Source: Epiperipatus broadwayi (lineage: Eukaryota > Onychophora > Udeonychophora > Euonychophora > Peripatidae). From it: 64,000 nucleotides of DNA. Positions 24,401-39,400 of the stretch are shown piece by piece. The notes under the pieces are model-generated. The model was not told where the DNA came from, searched no databases, and saw only the letters and a program-made list of their open reading frames with translations. The first letter of the stretch is position 1, and each line of letters starts with the position of its first letter. The stretch covers positions 16,694,364-16,758,363 of the forward strand of contig JAQFVV010000012.1 in the NCBI GenBank assembly GCA_028023455.1, read 5' to 3'. Both the position numbers and the translations under genes were made by a program.

Positions 24401-27400
24401 TTGTATTTTTCCACTTAAGCATATGGTCATTAGTACATACATGATCTGCTATGATAGACAGATCTGTTTTTTTCTCTTTTAACCATTAGTTTGTGCTCCT
24501 TCAATTGCTGCTCAACAGGGCGACAGGTCTCACCAATGTATTTCCTTCCACATTCACATGGTATTTCATAGATGCAGTTTTTGTTCTTCAGCATTTCCAG
24601 TTTAGGCTTAGTAGAAGTAAGCATTCCTCGAAGGGTGGTATGGCTTTGGAAAGCAGTTCTAATGTTATATTGACTGCAGATTTTCTTTAATTTGTCTGCC
24701 ATTCCTGGTATGTATGGATACATTACTGTACCAATAACTGTTTTCTCTTGTGGTGTCTCTTTGTGTTGTTAATTGAAGGTTTTTCTGATGACTGCTGATG
24801 GACAACCATTCTTCATAAGCATTTGTTCTATGTGAATCTTTTCTTTTTCCAAATCACTGGTTTCTGAACAAACCTCCTTTGCTCCGTTCCATAGTGATAG
24901 TACAATGCCTTGTTTAGTGCGTCTTGTATGATTGGGTGTATATGCCAAGTATTTGCCAGTGTGTGTTGGTTTCCTATACACTGTTGTTTTTAGAGATGAA
25001 GTTTTGATTGTCAGTTTTTATTTGATTGACATTAATGTCTGTTTATAACAGTTTAGTAATGCTGGTAATTGAATTTATATCATGTAAAATATTAATATCT
25101 AGATTCTTAAGTTGAAAACTAATTAAATATGAGTATCAATATAAATTTGTCTTTTTTTTTTAAAAATGTATTTTAATATTTGCTATATTAATGTGGTACT
25201 CAAATGTTGATTGCCTGTAAGTATAAGTTGAGCTTTATAATATTCTCTATTTGATAATATAAATTTATGTATATATTATGTTAATGGTAATAAATTGTTT
25301 TATAGATAACCAAACTTACAAAAAAATAGCAAATTATAGATCAAAGTCATTCTCTATTGATTGTGCTCTTTTTTATTTTTCGGTAGAATAATTTCCGTAA
25401 TTCAGATTCTTATTTTGATTTATATACATATAAAAATATAATAATTGAGATTAATCTCCATAATACTGTAAAAAAAAGTTTGGCTTTTGACTAATATTGT
25501 TGTAGGGAACAATGAAAATAAAGGAATTTTTCCATGATTCCTAAAAGTTTTGGCTTATTTGCACTTTTAAGGTTAGTGAGTTGAAAACAATTTAGTTTGA
25601 TGGGCCACAGCTGTTATGTGTTCAAGGGGTAGTATTGCATATGCTAATTGCAAACAGAATTTAACAAGAGTTTAACATTTTCCAATGAAGGATTTATTTT
25701 TTTATTTTATGATTATAAATAATGGCTAGCACTAATATATGTACATTGCATACTAGATTAAATCTCCCAATTTATTAACATAAACTCACCATTGAACATT
25801 TTCAGAAGTTGATTTCTGAATAATTTGAGCTTATCTTTTTGAAAGAAAGTGTTATGTTATCATTTGTTGCATGTGCCCTAAATTGAGGAAACCATACACA
25901 CAAAGAGGAATATATATTTTAATGTGTACAAACTAATTTATGTTACTTCATTAGTTTCTGGATAGATTAAACCATTTTGCATTGCAGTTAGATCTATTAT
26001 GTCTGTTATGTATTTCATAGTTAGGCCATGAATTTTTTAAATAAAGCTCTCCTAGCAAAATTTGAAAAAATTCAAAATGCTTTCTGGACTTAAGTATGTT
26101 GAATAGGTACGACACTAGAGGCATCCATTAATACATTTTATAATAGGTTCCATTGCTTTGCTTATGTCAATTTCAATTTAGGCATTTTATCATTACTGTT
26201 ATTAAATATATTTTAATATGATTTGATGAACATGTTGGTTATTACATTTTTAAGTTTTTAAACTCAGATTGCTTATTGTTCAGTTTCTTTAACTAGAGTT
26301 TTTACAAATAAAATTAATTTGTAATAAAGTTAACATCCATGATTAATTTGTCTATTGTAATCAATATTCCCATTAATGAAGAATTAATTTAGAAATGTTA
26401 AAATAGATGGTATGTTTTATATTTGAACTATGAATGTATGCAGATAGTTTATTAGAATTATATTCATCTATGTTGTTGTTTTTTGCGACAAATCAGATAA
26501 AATTAGTTGTACATTTGTTCAGTACACCAATTTAAAATAAACTTGATAATAGGCAGCAAAAATGTATAAAGCTGTATCTTAAAAATTATTGCTGTATATA
26601 GAAAGGCTTCATAGTGCAACAATGATGAACTCACCTGCTATGTCTACAACCTGGGTTCAAATCCTGGTTAAACAAATTCAGAATTTTCCCATATATTTTT
26701 TTTTTTCCAGATAACAATCAATAATCAATCTAGCTAGTTGGCAAATAGATATTTAGCTGTTCTTAGATAGAAGAATAAACAAGAATGGAAAATTATTCAA
26801 ATCCTCATTATCTAGTAATTGGTAAGCCTAGAGAGTATTAATTTTTTCTTTACTGATGGACTATTAAAAGAGATCTTTGCTGTGCAGTAGTTCAAACTAA
26901 AAATTTATTTTTTTCTATGTTTGTGAAAAATATGTTTGTAAGTATGCTTTTGGGCAATTAAATAATTCAAAATTTACAAATATTTTGTTAAATAAAATAT
27001 TTGATTTGCATTGTGGAATTAGTGCTATGATAAAGTGTCTGATTCAGTAGCTGAAGATTTCCAGATAGATTATCACTTGAAAAAAAAAATCAATTATATT
27101 TATTGAATGGTACCCACTGTATTTAAACTGTTGCTTTGGTGCTCAGTATCCCATGATCTTCCAAGCAACCAGCCATACAATTATTTATATTTTGTTGCAA
27201 AACTATAAAATTCATTTGTACACTTTTTTTAATATCATTTATCGTAATTATTTAGTTCTAAAAGTTTTTGCTTTATAGATAATCTATTTGAAAAAAAGAA
27301 AGCTGAAGATGCTAAAAAAAGACAGCATTTTCAAGAATTGAAAGAACAGATGCAACAAGACAAAGAGGTTAATTTAAAATTATTTTAATTTTCAATATAT

Positions 27401-30400
27401 TTTTTTAAGTTCAGTAATAAAAATGTATGTCATAAAATGTGAAAATTCAAGGATTAATCAAAATCACTTTTGTTGTAAAGTAATACTGATAAGTCTAATA
27501 TACATATATATTAATTAAATATGATTATTATAGCTTTTTCTTTTAAAAAAATTTTTTTTTCTTTTCCTTAAAATGTCTTAGAATGTTAGTAATGACAATA
27601 ACATAATCATCAATTCTTCTAGTTCTGGAAAGCTTTAAAAAATTTCTGAAAATAAATTTTCGAAGGAAGAATGAAATCTAGGAACATCAGCCTTATAGAC
27701 TTATATAATAACAAATTGTAGGCCACAGATTTTATTCTAGGAAAAAAAACATGAATTTAAAATTAAGTTAATATCCCCTTTGATGATTTTAAAAACAAGA
27801 AATAGTCTGTACTATTAAACTTGAAATTATATGTTTTTTTTTTTCAATAATGGTGTTATATCAGTACATTTGGTTTCCCTCTTTAGTTTGAATCTAGATG
27901 TGTTAATTTCTTGAAAATTTTAGCATAATAAATCCTTTTTGTTTTTTATGCAATAAGATTTAACGAAATGTAACATTAAGAAAATTAATAATATTAATAA
28001 ATAAATTAAAATTATTCAAACTAAATTGCTTCAAAACTAAACAAATTCTAAGATCTGTTAATCAGAAACCATATTAGATACCTGTATTAGCATGGAAAGT
28101 TTGAAAGCATCTACTAAATTTTGATTGGGTATAGGAGGCCATAGATATTATTGATATTTGCAAGTTTTTCATTTTAGTTTGGGGGGGGGGGGATCTATTT
28201 AAAGAAAAGATGCATTTGTTATAAAATGGCTAGAGCAAATATATAATTCTAATGTTTGTATCATTTTTTAAAAGCATGAAAGTTTAATGGTTGATCTGCA
28301 CTTGCTATCAGTAAATATGTACTGTATGGAGAATTTTGTTTCTTTGATAAAGAGTACATGCATAAGTTAAAATACAGCTTAATAATTTGATAAATAAAAG
28401 TTATGTTCTAAGTAACATTTTTTTTTTAAAGACTGATGGCTTCTCTTAACGCAAATGTTTTCTTCAACAAAACATAGATTGTCTACATTTTAATAAATAG
28501 ATACCATTATTTACGATATTTATGGATTAAGTCAAATAGAAATTGATATCCAATCTTTGATTTATTTCACAAAATTAACTTTTATTAAAGAACTGTCTTT
28601 GACTCGATTGTAACTTTATGACAATAATTGAAATACTCAATTCCATAACCCAAAAATTTTTATTTTCAAGATAGAAATGGTATTATTATTTGTGTTATTA
28701 TATATTATAGAAAAATTCCGGCTTCTTTTGTCTTCTTGAAGTTGACCATCTATTAAGTATGATTCAACATTCTTTGTGTCAGTTATAATTCAGGAGACCT
28801 TATGAATATGATTGAAATAATCAATTCCATAATCCAAAAAATTTTATTTTCAAGATAGAAATAATATTACAAAAATATAGGAAAATTCGGTGTTCTTTTG
28901 CCTTCTTGAAGAGTACTGGGCTTTAAGTATAATTCAACAGAATAGTAAACCCCTGCTAAAGCTAAGATCAAAAGATTTTAAAAATTGTAACAAAAACTTA
29001 TGTATCAAAAAATATCTATTGTGTGATACTTATTAAAAATCACTTTGCAATTTCTAATATGTAATGAATATTAACTTCCAATGCATTTATGTTTCATTAA
29101 TTATGAAAAGGGTTTCAGTTATATATATATAAATATCATCAATGATTAATGCCTTAAAATTTTTTACAGCAATTTCTTTTTTATTTGTAAAGTTATATGG
29201 AATCATCAGAACATTAAAAGTACCATAAAATGATTTAACTATTTAAAAATTAAATCAGGAATGACACATTCCAAGTTAAATAATTATCTTAGATTTGCAA
29301 CAAAATCTAGTAATTTGTAATTAAGGATTTATGAAGAATATTCGTTCACTTTATGGATAAATATGAAAATAAATTTTGGTTAATCTATCAGATTTGCACT
29401 GGTTGAGGATAGTACAATTAATGAAAAGAAAATTGAAGCAATGAATAATTTTGTTTAATTGGATCATTGAATATCAACTAAAGCTAATAAAATAGAAGAA
29501 ATAAATAGATTAATGAAAATAATATAGTTTGTATTTGGTAGACTGAATTTTATATTTAAAGAAATTATGCCTCAAGTTAAAAAAAAATAAAAAAATCTTT
29601 TAATCAATGTATCTTGCTTGTTTTGATTTATGATTATCAAATGTGAATTTGGATTTTAAAACAAAACTTTTAAAAGACATGATGTTAGGAATGACAAGAA
29701 AAGATAAAATAAATAAATGACTTTTAATTAAAACTACTATTACTGATGATGTTATTATAAAAATTAAAATTTAAGTGTTGTTGGGCTGTGCACATTGTAC
29801 TAGGACAATCATCAATTGGATATCTAGAGATGAGAATTATTCTTTGAAAATTTTTTAGATAGATATTGAAGCCAATAAATTTTATTATTATGGAAGAGAA
29901 ACTTGTGATAAGTTTTGTGGAGCAATATTGGAGAAATTTTTATCCTGCAATGGAGTATGTATTAATGACAATTAATATGACTGTAGATTTGATATCCAAG
30001 ATTTTTTATTATTGATGATTAAATAATTTCTCTTTTTAAGTATTTCTTTTATTTAAGAACTCTTATTTATATGAAATTATTTATGAAATAAAAAAAAAAG
30101 AATGGAGAAATATGGAGGTTGTCTATTTATAAAAAAAATATAACATTATATTTTTTAAATTTGTAATATGATGATTGTATATAAATAAGTATAATAATTA
30201 CTCATTTCATAATATTTTAGAAATTTTACAATTGTTTTATATAGCGTCGTCTTTTGGAAAAACAAAAGCAAGCTGAAAAAGATGCAAGATATGCTCTGGA
30301 TGAAACCAAAATAGATTATCCACAGATTAGTCTTGTTCCACGAGTACATAGTTATAAGTATGGAAAAAATATTTGCTATAATTATTTATGATGTTAACAT

Positions 30401-33400
30401 TAATGTGTATTGGTATTAATTTATTATTTATTTCATTTTAGTGATGAACTGTTAACATATTATTCTCATGTGAATGTAGAAATTGCTCACCGTGAACAAC
30501 GACTTCTTTGGAATGTTAAAAGGCAAAAAAATGATTTTGCACGCAAAGTATTTTTAAATACAGAAGAAGAAAATTTGCAAGAAGCTTTATTGACATTAAA
30601 CTGTAAAAAGGATGAGGAAATTTTTAAACAATCATTTTTTGACTCTCATTTGCATGTATCTTCTCAAGAAGAAATACTTGGTTTAAATGCTGAAGGTGAT
30701 CCATCTGTAACTGACTTTTTATCAGATATTTCAAATCTTCCTAATTGGGCTCAAAAAACTCTGATAGGTAGTGCTACTGTGACCATTGAAGAAGTACCTC
30801 CAGAACTTGTGAAAAAATTCAAAGCTGCTCGTGAAAAGCATGAAGGATTTGAGGAAATGCCAAAGTGGGCTCAGATTAGGTTATTATCTGTTGAATCTAA
30901 AATAAATATTGACTGTTTGGCTTCTGAATATGATAATAGAAATATTTTACTTTTAGATTCTAATTCATCTGTACTAGAAATTCCTGAAAAACCTTTGGAA
31001 GATCATAAGATTGCTAGAACAGATAAAATTTTTTGTGGGATTTCTACATTATCTGAAGAGCAAAAACTTAAACCTCCAATGATTAATAGAGAAAGAACTT
31101 TTGTAATAGAAAAACCAAATGTAGATTTAAATGTGGTTGAAATTAGTCAGACTATTGATTTGCAATCAATGCCAGATCCAAATGAAATAGCTGATATAGT
31201 TACTAATGAAAAATTTCAAAAAATAAATAAAGTTGACTCATTGGAGCAACATTTTGAAGAAACTGCAAACATTTCTAAAAATGTTGAGGATAATTTGCAA
31301 ACAACAATAGATGTTTTAGAAGCAAAACCACATGAAATCCAAGAAAATATGGTAATGTTTTTTTTAAAAAAAGTTTTTAACATATTATATTTGAATTTGT
31401 TTATTTGTCAAAAATAGCTTTATTGAATTTTTTTATTTTATTTGGTACTTTATGATTATGCATCTGAATAAAAAGTTTTTAAATATGTCATAAAACTTGT
31501 GAGGGTTTTTTTTTGGAATGCTAATGTTATATTTATGCCTGTATTACAAATATATAATTTTGTTTGCCATATAAAATAATATCCTGAATTATTTTTAACA
31601 CCTATGTAAGAATATGTTTGTTTTCAATTCTTATATTTGCACTCCACATGTAACATATAAGGAATTCTCAAATAATCTTTTCTACAACTTATTCATAGTC
31701 TGATTTATATGCAAGTTGGAAAAAATATAATTTTTTCTTATATAAAAACAATTTATATTATTAGAAAAATTTCTAACAAATATAAAATAACGGAGTTTTA
31801 TAATTAATACATTTTATTTTGCTTATGAAGATATTTCCCTTTTCTCATTCTTTTTAATGATAATACAATAAAATAAAATTAATTTACTGCAAAAATCGAG
31901 TTTGTTTCTGATAAAAATACCATTTTCGTAAATAAAACAAAGTAATTTATAATTAAAACTCTGAATAGTATGATATATTTAGAATGTTTTGCACAATTTA
32001 TTTACATATACAATATATATATATATTTATATTGAACCGGATTGATCTCCGTTTCAAGGATTTTACTGTCAAAATTAAAAACTTAAGGTTTGTTAAATCT
32101 TATCTAATGTTAAAATTTTTTTTATTATTATTTAAAACACATACGCGTTTATATTTATTTTGATCATTTTCATGTTTATAAAATTGATTTTAAAACAGTT
32201 TACTTTCACTACTTTGTTTATAAAATTGATTTTAAAATAGTTTACTTTCTCCGCCTGTTTTAATCAATTTGATTAAAAACAGGCAAGCTTGCTAATTATG
32301 TATTCCTGTTGTTTTTATTTTAATCATTTTTAAAGTTAATTCTAAAAAAAAAGGCGGAGGTTTAATTGTGTTGTTGTTTTTGTTTCAATAATCCCTGGAT
32401 GGAATTCTTAAATTAGATTGAGCGGGAAATTAATATTTGCCCTGCCTGAGATATAGAATGAGAGATTAGTGAAAGTTTTTCACAGGAAATGTAGCGAGGC
32501 AAGGATAGCCCGCCAATTTAGAGAGATAGAGGAGATTCAGTAAGAGGATACACACTTGGATTATTGCCTGCTGAGAGTCACACCGTTTTGGATAGCAGTT
32601 CGGACATTTAATTTCTGCTAAAAACTTAAACCATTATCGACAAGCTTCGTTACTGGGCAAGATGTCAAAATTTACCGCTATGAGTTTTGCCATCATTAGA
32701 ATGTCTTGCTAATTTAAACAAAGGACGGAACCATGCCTACCAACTCTCCTTCAGTCATGCCCTGAGCCTCTAAAATAAACACTGCCTCTACCTTGCCGCT
32801 GTCAAAGGACCTGAAAGTGGACTAAAGATAAACGTGCGCACTCCATACGAACTGTGCTTTGTCGTAAGATGAAATTTTCTTTGATTCTTTCCAGGGTAAA
32901 TTTCTTTTCATTAAATCTCCGCTCAATCTAATTATAAATCTATTCATAAATTAATATTTAACTTCATTTTGATTAGCTATATTTATTCTCTTTTATTGTA
33001 CTTTGCCATGTGTCTTGGAATCTTAGTTTTAAGATTCCAAGTTTGCTTTCACTTGTTGTTTATTGGAGAGTGACGTGAGTTTTTCTATTTTTATGCCTAA
33101 CTTTTACTAAATGCTTTGGCAGTCGTGTATATTTTGAATGATTACCTGTAATTATTTTAGTAGCCCGAATTAATTTTAAATACTGTGTTTGCGCTTTTGC
33201 AAACCACCAAATCTTTTGGCTGGTGACTTTATTTTCATAGTCTTCGTTTCTTATATCTCTGAAAGCGGAAACTATAATTGTTTTTGCTTTGTAAAATTTT
33301 TTAGCCACCAGCAGGAAGAAAATATTTATCCCTTTTGTAAATTACAGGTGAGAGAGACTTTCACTGCTAAAGTATTTATAGCTTTCCTATTTTCGTACTC

Positions 33401-36400
33401 GTGCACTCTCCAATAGATTTATTTTGTATTTACTTGTATAGCTGAAAATTTGTCAGAGCGTGTACTCACAACTTGTGTCGTAAATTTATTTTTTAATTAT
33501 AATTATTGGTAATTCATTTTCGTTAAATGCTGGGGCAGACGTAACTGATTTTCTAATAATTTACTTGTCTCCTATTGAGGCCATTAATTCTTAGATTAGT
33601 TTTGCCAATCGTTTGGTTGGAAAGTCGCCAGTTTTATTTATTTGTTTTCCATTCATTCTGAAGCATATTTATCGTGGTTCTTGAGGTAAATCAATCATCT
33701 TTGCTTTGAACATGGTTTTAAGATGCAGCTTCTACTAACATATGACATTTTGGGTCCCGACACATTTTTTTGGGGGCCTAGAAAAGCTCGCTGGCGCTGG
33801 TTTCGTTGATTTATTTCAAGAACATATTGTTTTCATACCTGTGAATAGGAGGGCCAACCATTACGCGACTTCTCTTCTGCTGAATGAAATTGCTTCCTCC
33901 CTGTAGAACTCATTATTAGAGGGTCAGTAAGTCTACCAGAGCAATGTGTTTAATCTTTCTAGTACATGCCTGAGATAACCCTATTGATTTTCGGGTAAAC
34001 TTTTTCTTACAAGTTATTTTGCTCATAAATAAAAGTTAAAATTTGTTTAAACTTAATTTGGCTGACGTTTGTCTTTGTGATTTGTTTTCTCAACTGTCTA
34101 AACAATATTTAAGATATCTTGTTTCTCCCTGAGTTTAGTTCGGCACATTTTGCTTCGCATATCCTGTCCACCCTTAAAATAAATGTCTAGTTCCGAGTTT
34201 CGGACTAGTGGCGCCCTCGTGGTCAGTATATGCGAATCTTAAAGCTTTCTCCCGTTACAATATATATAATAAATACATGTAACTATAACAATAATAGTTT
34301 GTATAGTTATAACATTTATTATGTCATAATGACATAAAATATTAAAAAGTGTTCCAGTTTGTCTTTAAAACGATGACATATTTTATTAAATATAACATTG
34401 TTATCAGCAGTGACAACTCGCAAATGAGTATGATCATTGTGCAAACTCATTCTAAAAATATAAACATGTCCATATATGTAATGTGTTAATCCATTAATGT
34501 TTGTATTTACTACGTTATGATATTATCTTTTTAACTTCTACAGCAAACTTTTTTTTGAAAGACTTCAGTATTTTTCTCAGTTATAATTCTCCATTGTAGT
34601 TTATTTTATATCTTTTCAATGAAAGTAAACAATAATATAATTTTGTAGTGTCTTTGATATAATGTTTCTAATAAACACATATAATCTTTCTTTAAATCTG
34701 GAGTTCATCAAGATGAAGTGTGATTTCCATGTAGTGGCAATTTGTATTACATGATAATGTATGCTATTTGCAGGGTGAGCTGTTGGAAGGCTGTATATCC
34801 ATCAATGATGAACAAAAATAGAAATTTTAATTAAACAAAGTATAATCCTTCAGTTATTAGTAACAGTAAATTAGCAGACTTAAGAATTAAAAATCAGTGG
34901 ATCAATTCTCAACTAAGCACAGTAAAAAAAAAAGACTCAGTATATATTTTTCATTATAAGCCTAAGAGAAAATGACAATGATAGAATAGGCAGAGCAAAA
35001 TATAAATTTAAAAAAATTGAATTTATATTTATCCTTCTGGTTGACTATTTTGTCTGGGCTCATAATCAGTTATACTGAAGTGGTGGGTATTTAAACATAA
35101 AATTAGATTAAAAAAAAAACATGGAAATAATTATTAGCATTCTTCAATGTTTACAAATATAGTCTAAAAATGTCTGCTTCTTATAATCCGGATGACTTAC
35201 CATGCCTGCAGATTGTCATTTAAACAATAGAAATAATTGTCATTATCATTATTGGTAAAGGAATAAAGGAAAGTATTGCAATTTTTTTAAAAACAAAAAA
35301 TATGATTCTGTGAAGTGTGCAAACTTGGCTTGATATAAATTATAGCTAAGAAATTGTGAAGGTGTGAAATTCATATAGCTACTTTTAGTGAAACTCATCT
35401 TCTAAGGAAAAACAAATTAACTGAACTGATAGATAGTTGAAGGTGATTGAGTGAACAGAACTGCATGATGGTTTATCTGGGAACTTAACTGTCTTTTAGT
35501 CCTTTGAATCTCTAGATATATCAATGAAAGCATAGTGATAATAAATTAAATTATCCCTATTTTATTAATTTTGAAAATGAAAGTTTTATTTCTTATCAAA
35601 TTGTATTATTGTATCATTACCAATAAAAGATTGAATTTTTCTTCTTGACAACTTTGGTGCATATGTTAGGAAAAACAATTAACTAAGGCCTAAAGGTATT
35701 TGAAATAATGCTATTAGTTCTTTAAACTTTATTTTGTTATTGAATTTTTGTGCAATACATGAATTAATTATTGTAATTATTTTGTTTAGATATAAAATTG
35801 CTATAAAGGAACTTGAGTGCATCAACATTCAAAATGTTGACATCTTAAGAATTATAGTAAGGTGGTCAGAATTTAAAAGAAACCAACAATATATAAGGAC
35901 TTATGTGTGCAAATTATTGAACATATAGAATAGAGGGGGAAAAAGTTATGTAAGGCTATATTAAGAATTGTGTTTAGCGATTTGAAATTTCAAATTCATT
36001 TTCATAATTACCTATTATATTCTTTGTTGTAGATTTTGTTTCTATGCATTTTCAAAGAATGTATGAACAAGATTACTAAAATGGCCCTTGTGAGTGGAGA
36101 ATAAAATATACTGATAAAGTTACAAAGTTCTTCAAAATATTAGTATAAATTAAACATATATAACATTTTAAATGTATATATTTTATTTAAATCTATATAT
36201 TTGATATTTTATTTAACTTTGTTGTCATGGATGTCCATAAACAACAATTACTAAAGCAATTAATTGTAATTAATGTTACATGCAATATAACTTCAGAGAA
36301 AGATTTGGATTGAAAACTCTTTGTTACAACATATAATACATGTGCAAAGTTCAATTTCTTGTAATAATGGAATAATCAGTTTTTTAAAAGATCAAATTAT

Positions 36401-39400
36401 TAAACATTAAACCAATAAATATTAAATAATTTATCCAGTAAATATTAAACATACAATAATTCAGTAATAAACTATTTATTTTATATAGCGCAATGTTTAT
36501 AAACTGTAATATTAATAATCAGTATTAAGCTATTGCACATGCGCTTTGTAAATTTTAACAATAAATGAATACTCCCATTTCAAACACAAGATAAGTCTTT
36601 GGAAAAGATAGAATGAATCCTATCTTTTCGAACCCAAACGCTTATGTATGGGCAAATCTTAAGTATTTGCAATGGGAGTATTCATTTATTGTTAATAATT
36701 CAGTAAATATTTTACTTTCATATTTTCTTTACTAAACAGTATAAAATTTTTAATTATAAATTTTGTAATCAAGAACTTGAAATATTTTTTTTTAAATTTA
36801 ATCACTAAATATTTTTTTTTTAAATAATTAATTTAATAAAATATTAATTTAATAATTTGTAAGTTATGAATTCTACAAACTAGCATTTAGCAAATAAGGT
36901 AAAAAGTAAATGATTTTGTGAGAATTTAATTATTCAATATTATATCTCTCTCCTAGCTTACATTTAATATTTGCTTTAATACCAGTAATTTATTCTGTAT
37001 CATTCTATTGTAAAATCATTTATGTAAGAAGAGTTAAGCAATTCCTCAGAGTAATTTTTAGATTGTAACCTTTATCAATAAAAGAGTACTGGGTTCCCAG
37101 CTTGATGATGAAATGAATATGTGCAATTCAGTACTTACCGATAAAAGCCAAATTGCTAGAAAATAGTTTAGGAATCTGGTTGATACTACCATCAAATGTT
37201 ATTAGTTATTCATGCTTACGTACATGATTAACAAGTGAGTTAATGCATTTAATGCAACTAATTTATATTATGAATGATCATTAATGACTTATTAATATAT
37301 AATTAATATTATTATCACATTGCTGTAAGAGCAGATATTATCATTACATAAATATCTTTTTAATTATAAATTTATTATAAAAACTAGACATGATTTGGAT
37401 TATTGTTGCTGTTCAAAAATAAACTGGTTTAAAAGCCTTAATAAATCTTATTTTAAAAACGGCAACAAAAAACCTTTTTAATTTAAAAAGTTGATCTAGA
37501 CTTTTTTTTTTAATAAATTGTTTTAAATAATTTGTTAATTATTTTAAATGTTTTAATGTATTGCAGCTTTTCACTTTATCAAAGTGTTGAAATAATCTGT
37601 TAAAATTTTTTTGTAAAATTCTCTTTTTAATTTAATGTAATTGTAATAAGTTTTAAAAAATGATACATTTTGAAAATTAATACAAAATTGAAAAACATCT
37701 TAAAACTTTTTAAAAATGCATTTTTAAAAAGATCCTTACTTTTTGCTAGTTTTCATGTATTTTTATAAAAATATTTTTGGGTAACTTATCTACATTTCTT
37801 TTGTATTATTTCTAGTATAAAGACATTTCAATGTCCTTTAATTTGTTAAAAGTATATATGATTGCATGGATTTAAGGTTGTTTTTTTTTTCTTTCATATT
37901 TATATAAATAGTCATTTAAATGTTTAAAGATGTATAAATTAAGATACCCAAACCTCACTGCCTTTCAACAATCGTTAGGGCTAAATAACAAGTCACTGAT
38001 ACGTAAATCAAAGAACTGGTACATCGAGTTCAAATACATAGATTTTCTGATAAAATTAAATCTAGACTCCCTTCCTACAAATCACTTCTTGGTCACAAGA
38101 AGAAGATTCTCCAAGCTCAATACGCTATGTCAGCTGTGCTCAACTGCAGACGAAACTATCACTCATCTTTTGTATTTCTGTCCTTATTTAAGCTCACTTA
38201 GATCCTACATATGCCAACAAGTGTCCTTTGATCACAGATACTCCCTCTGTATCGAAAATGCTATCAAGACAGGAGTTTTTTCCACCATCAGAACGTCCAT
38301 ATTCCTTACATTTGCGCTCTGGCTCACCAGGTGTGAGCACATCTTCCGGTGCTCAGACAATAATGTTAAAGGCACCTATATCAAAATTTTGACAAACTTT
38401 CGTGACAGAGATCGACTTCTGGCACCCAATAGATTACACACTGAATCCTGGGCTGGTATCAACCTGTCCTAAGAAAATGAAATACCCCTCAGCTTCACCT
38501 GTATAAAGAGATAATAATGTCTAACATCAGTATTTAAGTCAAAACTCAAGTTTATATAGACACTTTTATTCATGTATTTTTTTTTAGCTAATAAAATTTT
38601 ATTTTTAAAAAAAAAAAAAGTTTAATATTCATATTTCTCTATTTTTATTGTGCTTATTTATATTAAAAAACAACTAAAAAAAAAAAAATCAGAGTAAAAG
38701 ATGTCCTCATTCTGTTTCTAATTAATAATAAAAATGGTATTTTATACTTTAGATTTTGAAGGTTCTTGTGTAATTTTAAATGCCAATTTTTTTAATATAT
38801 ATATAATACATCTGATAAATGGTAAATAAAAGTTTGATTTTTGATATATATTTTTTGTTATTTGATTTAAAGTTGTTGTTTTTTAACTAAGTCCATAAAG
38901 ATATAAGAAGAATCATAATTTATTACAAATAAGATGTTTCTTATAATAACTCAACAATAAAAAAAATGCATCTGTTGATCTTTTTTGTGTTGAATAGATA
39001 CATATCTTATAATGATAAATATGTTTAAAGTACATTGCAATAAAATTTGAATGACTAAACTTTTAAGTGCACTTTTTTATTGCTCTTTTATTATATACCC
39101 ATCAAAATTGTTGAAATATTTAAATGCTTATAGATTTTATAAAACTTTCTTGAAATTTATATTTGAAGAATTATATTTCCCCCCTGAAATTTTACACCCC
39201 CCCCTCCCCGCCTAAAAAAATTGTATATTTTTATGATTAATTATTTTTTATTTTATTAATAGATTGTGCATCACTTTAACCAAGAAATAGAAGAAAATGC
39301 ACATAAAAGTTTAATTAAAATGAATATACACCAGCATATTTTATTAGAATCTGAGGAAGAACCCCATAAATCTTCAATAAAACTTGTATTGAATAAACAT

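Noticed and set aside
30410-31417. 335-codon frame as a gene starting at the ATG at 30410
   Set aside because: The ATG lies before the acceptor at 30441; the conserved protein starts at 30442 and ends at the donor at 31352.
33060-33413. Tc1/mariner-type MITE (TTGGAGAGTG ends, TA flanks)
   Set aside because: Only ~10 bp of inverted ends and a TA, which is weak in such AT-rich sequence; kept inside the unclassified repeat block.
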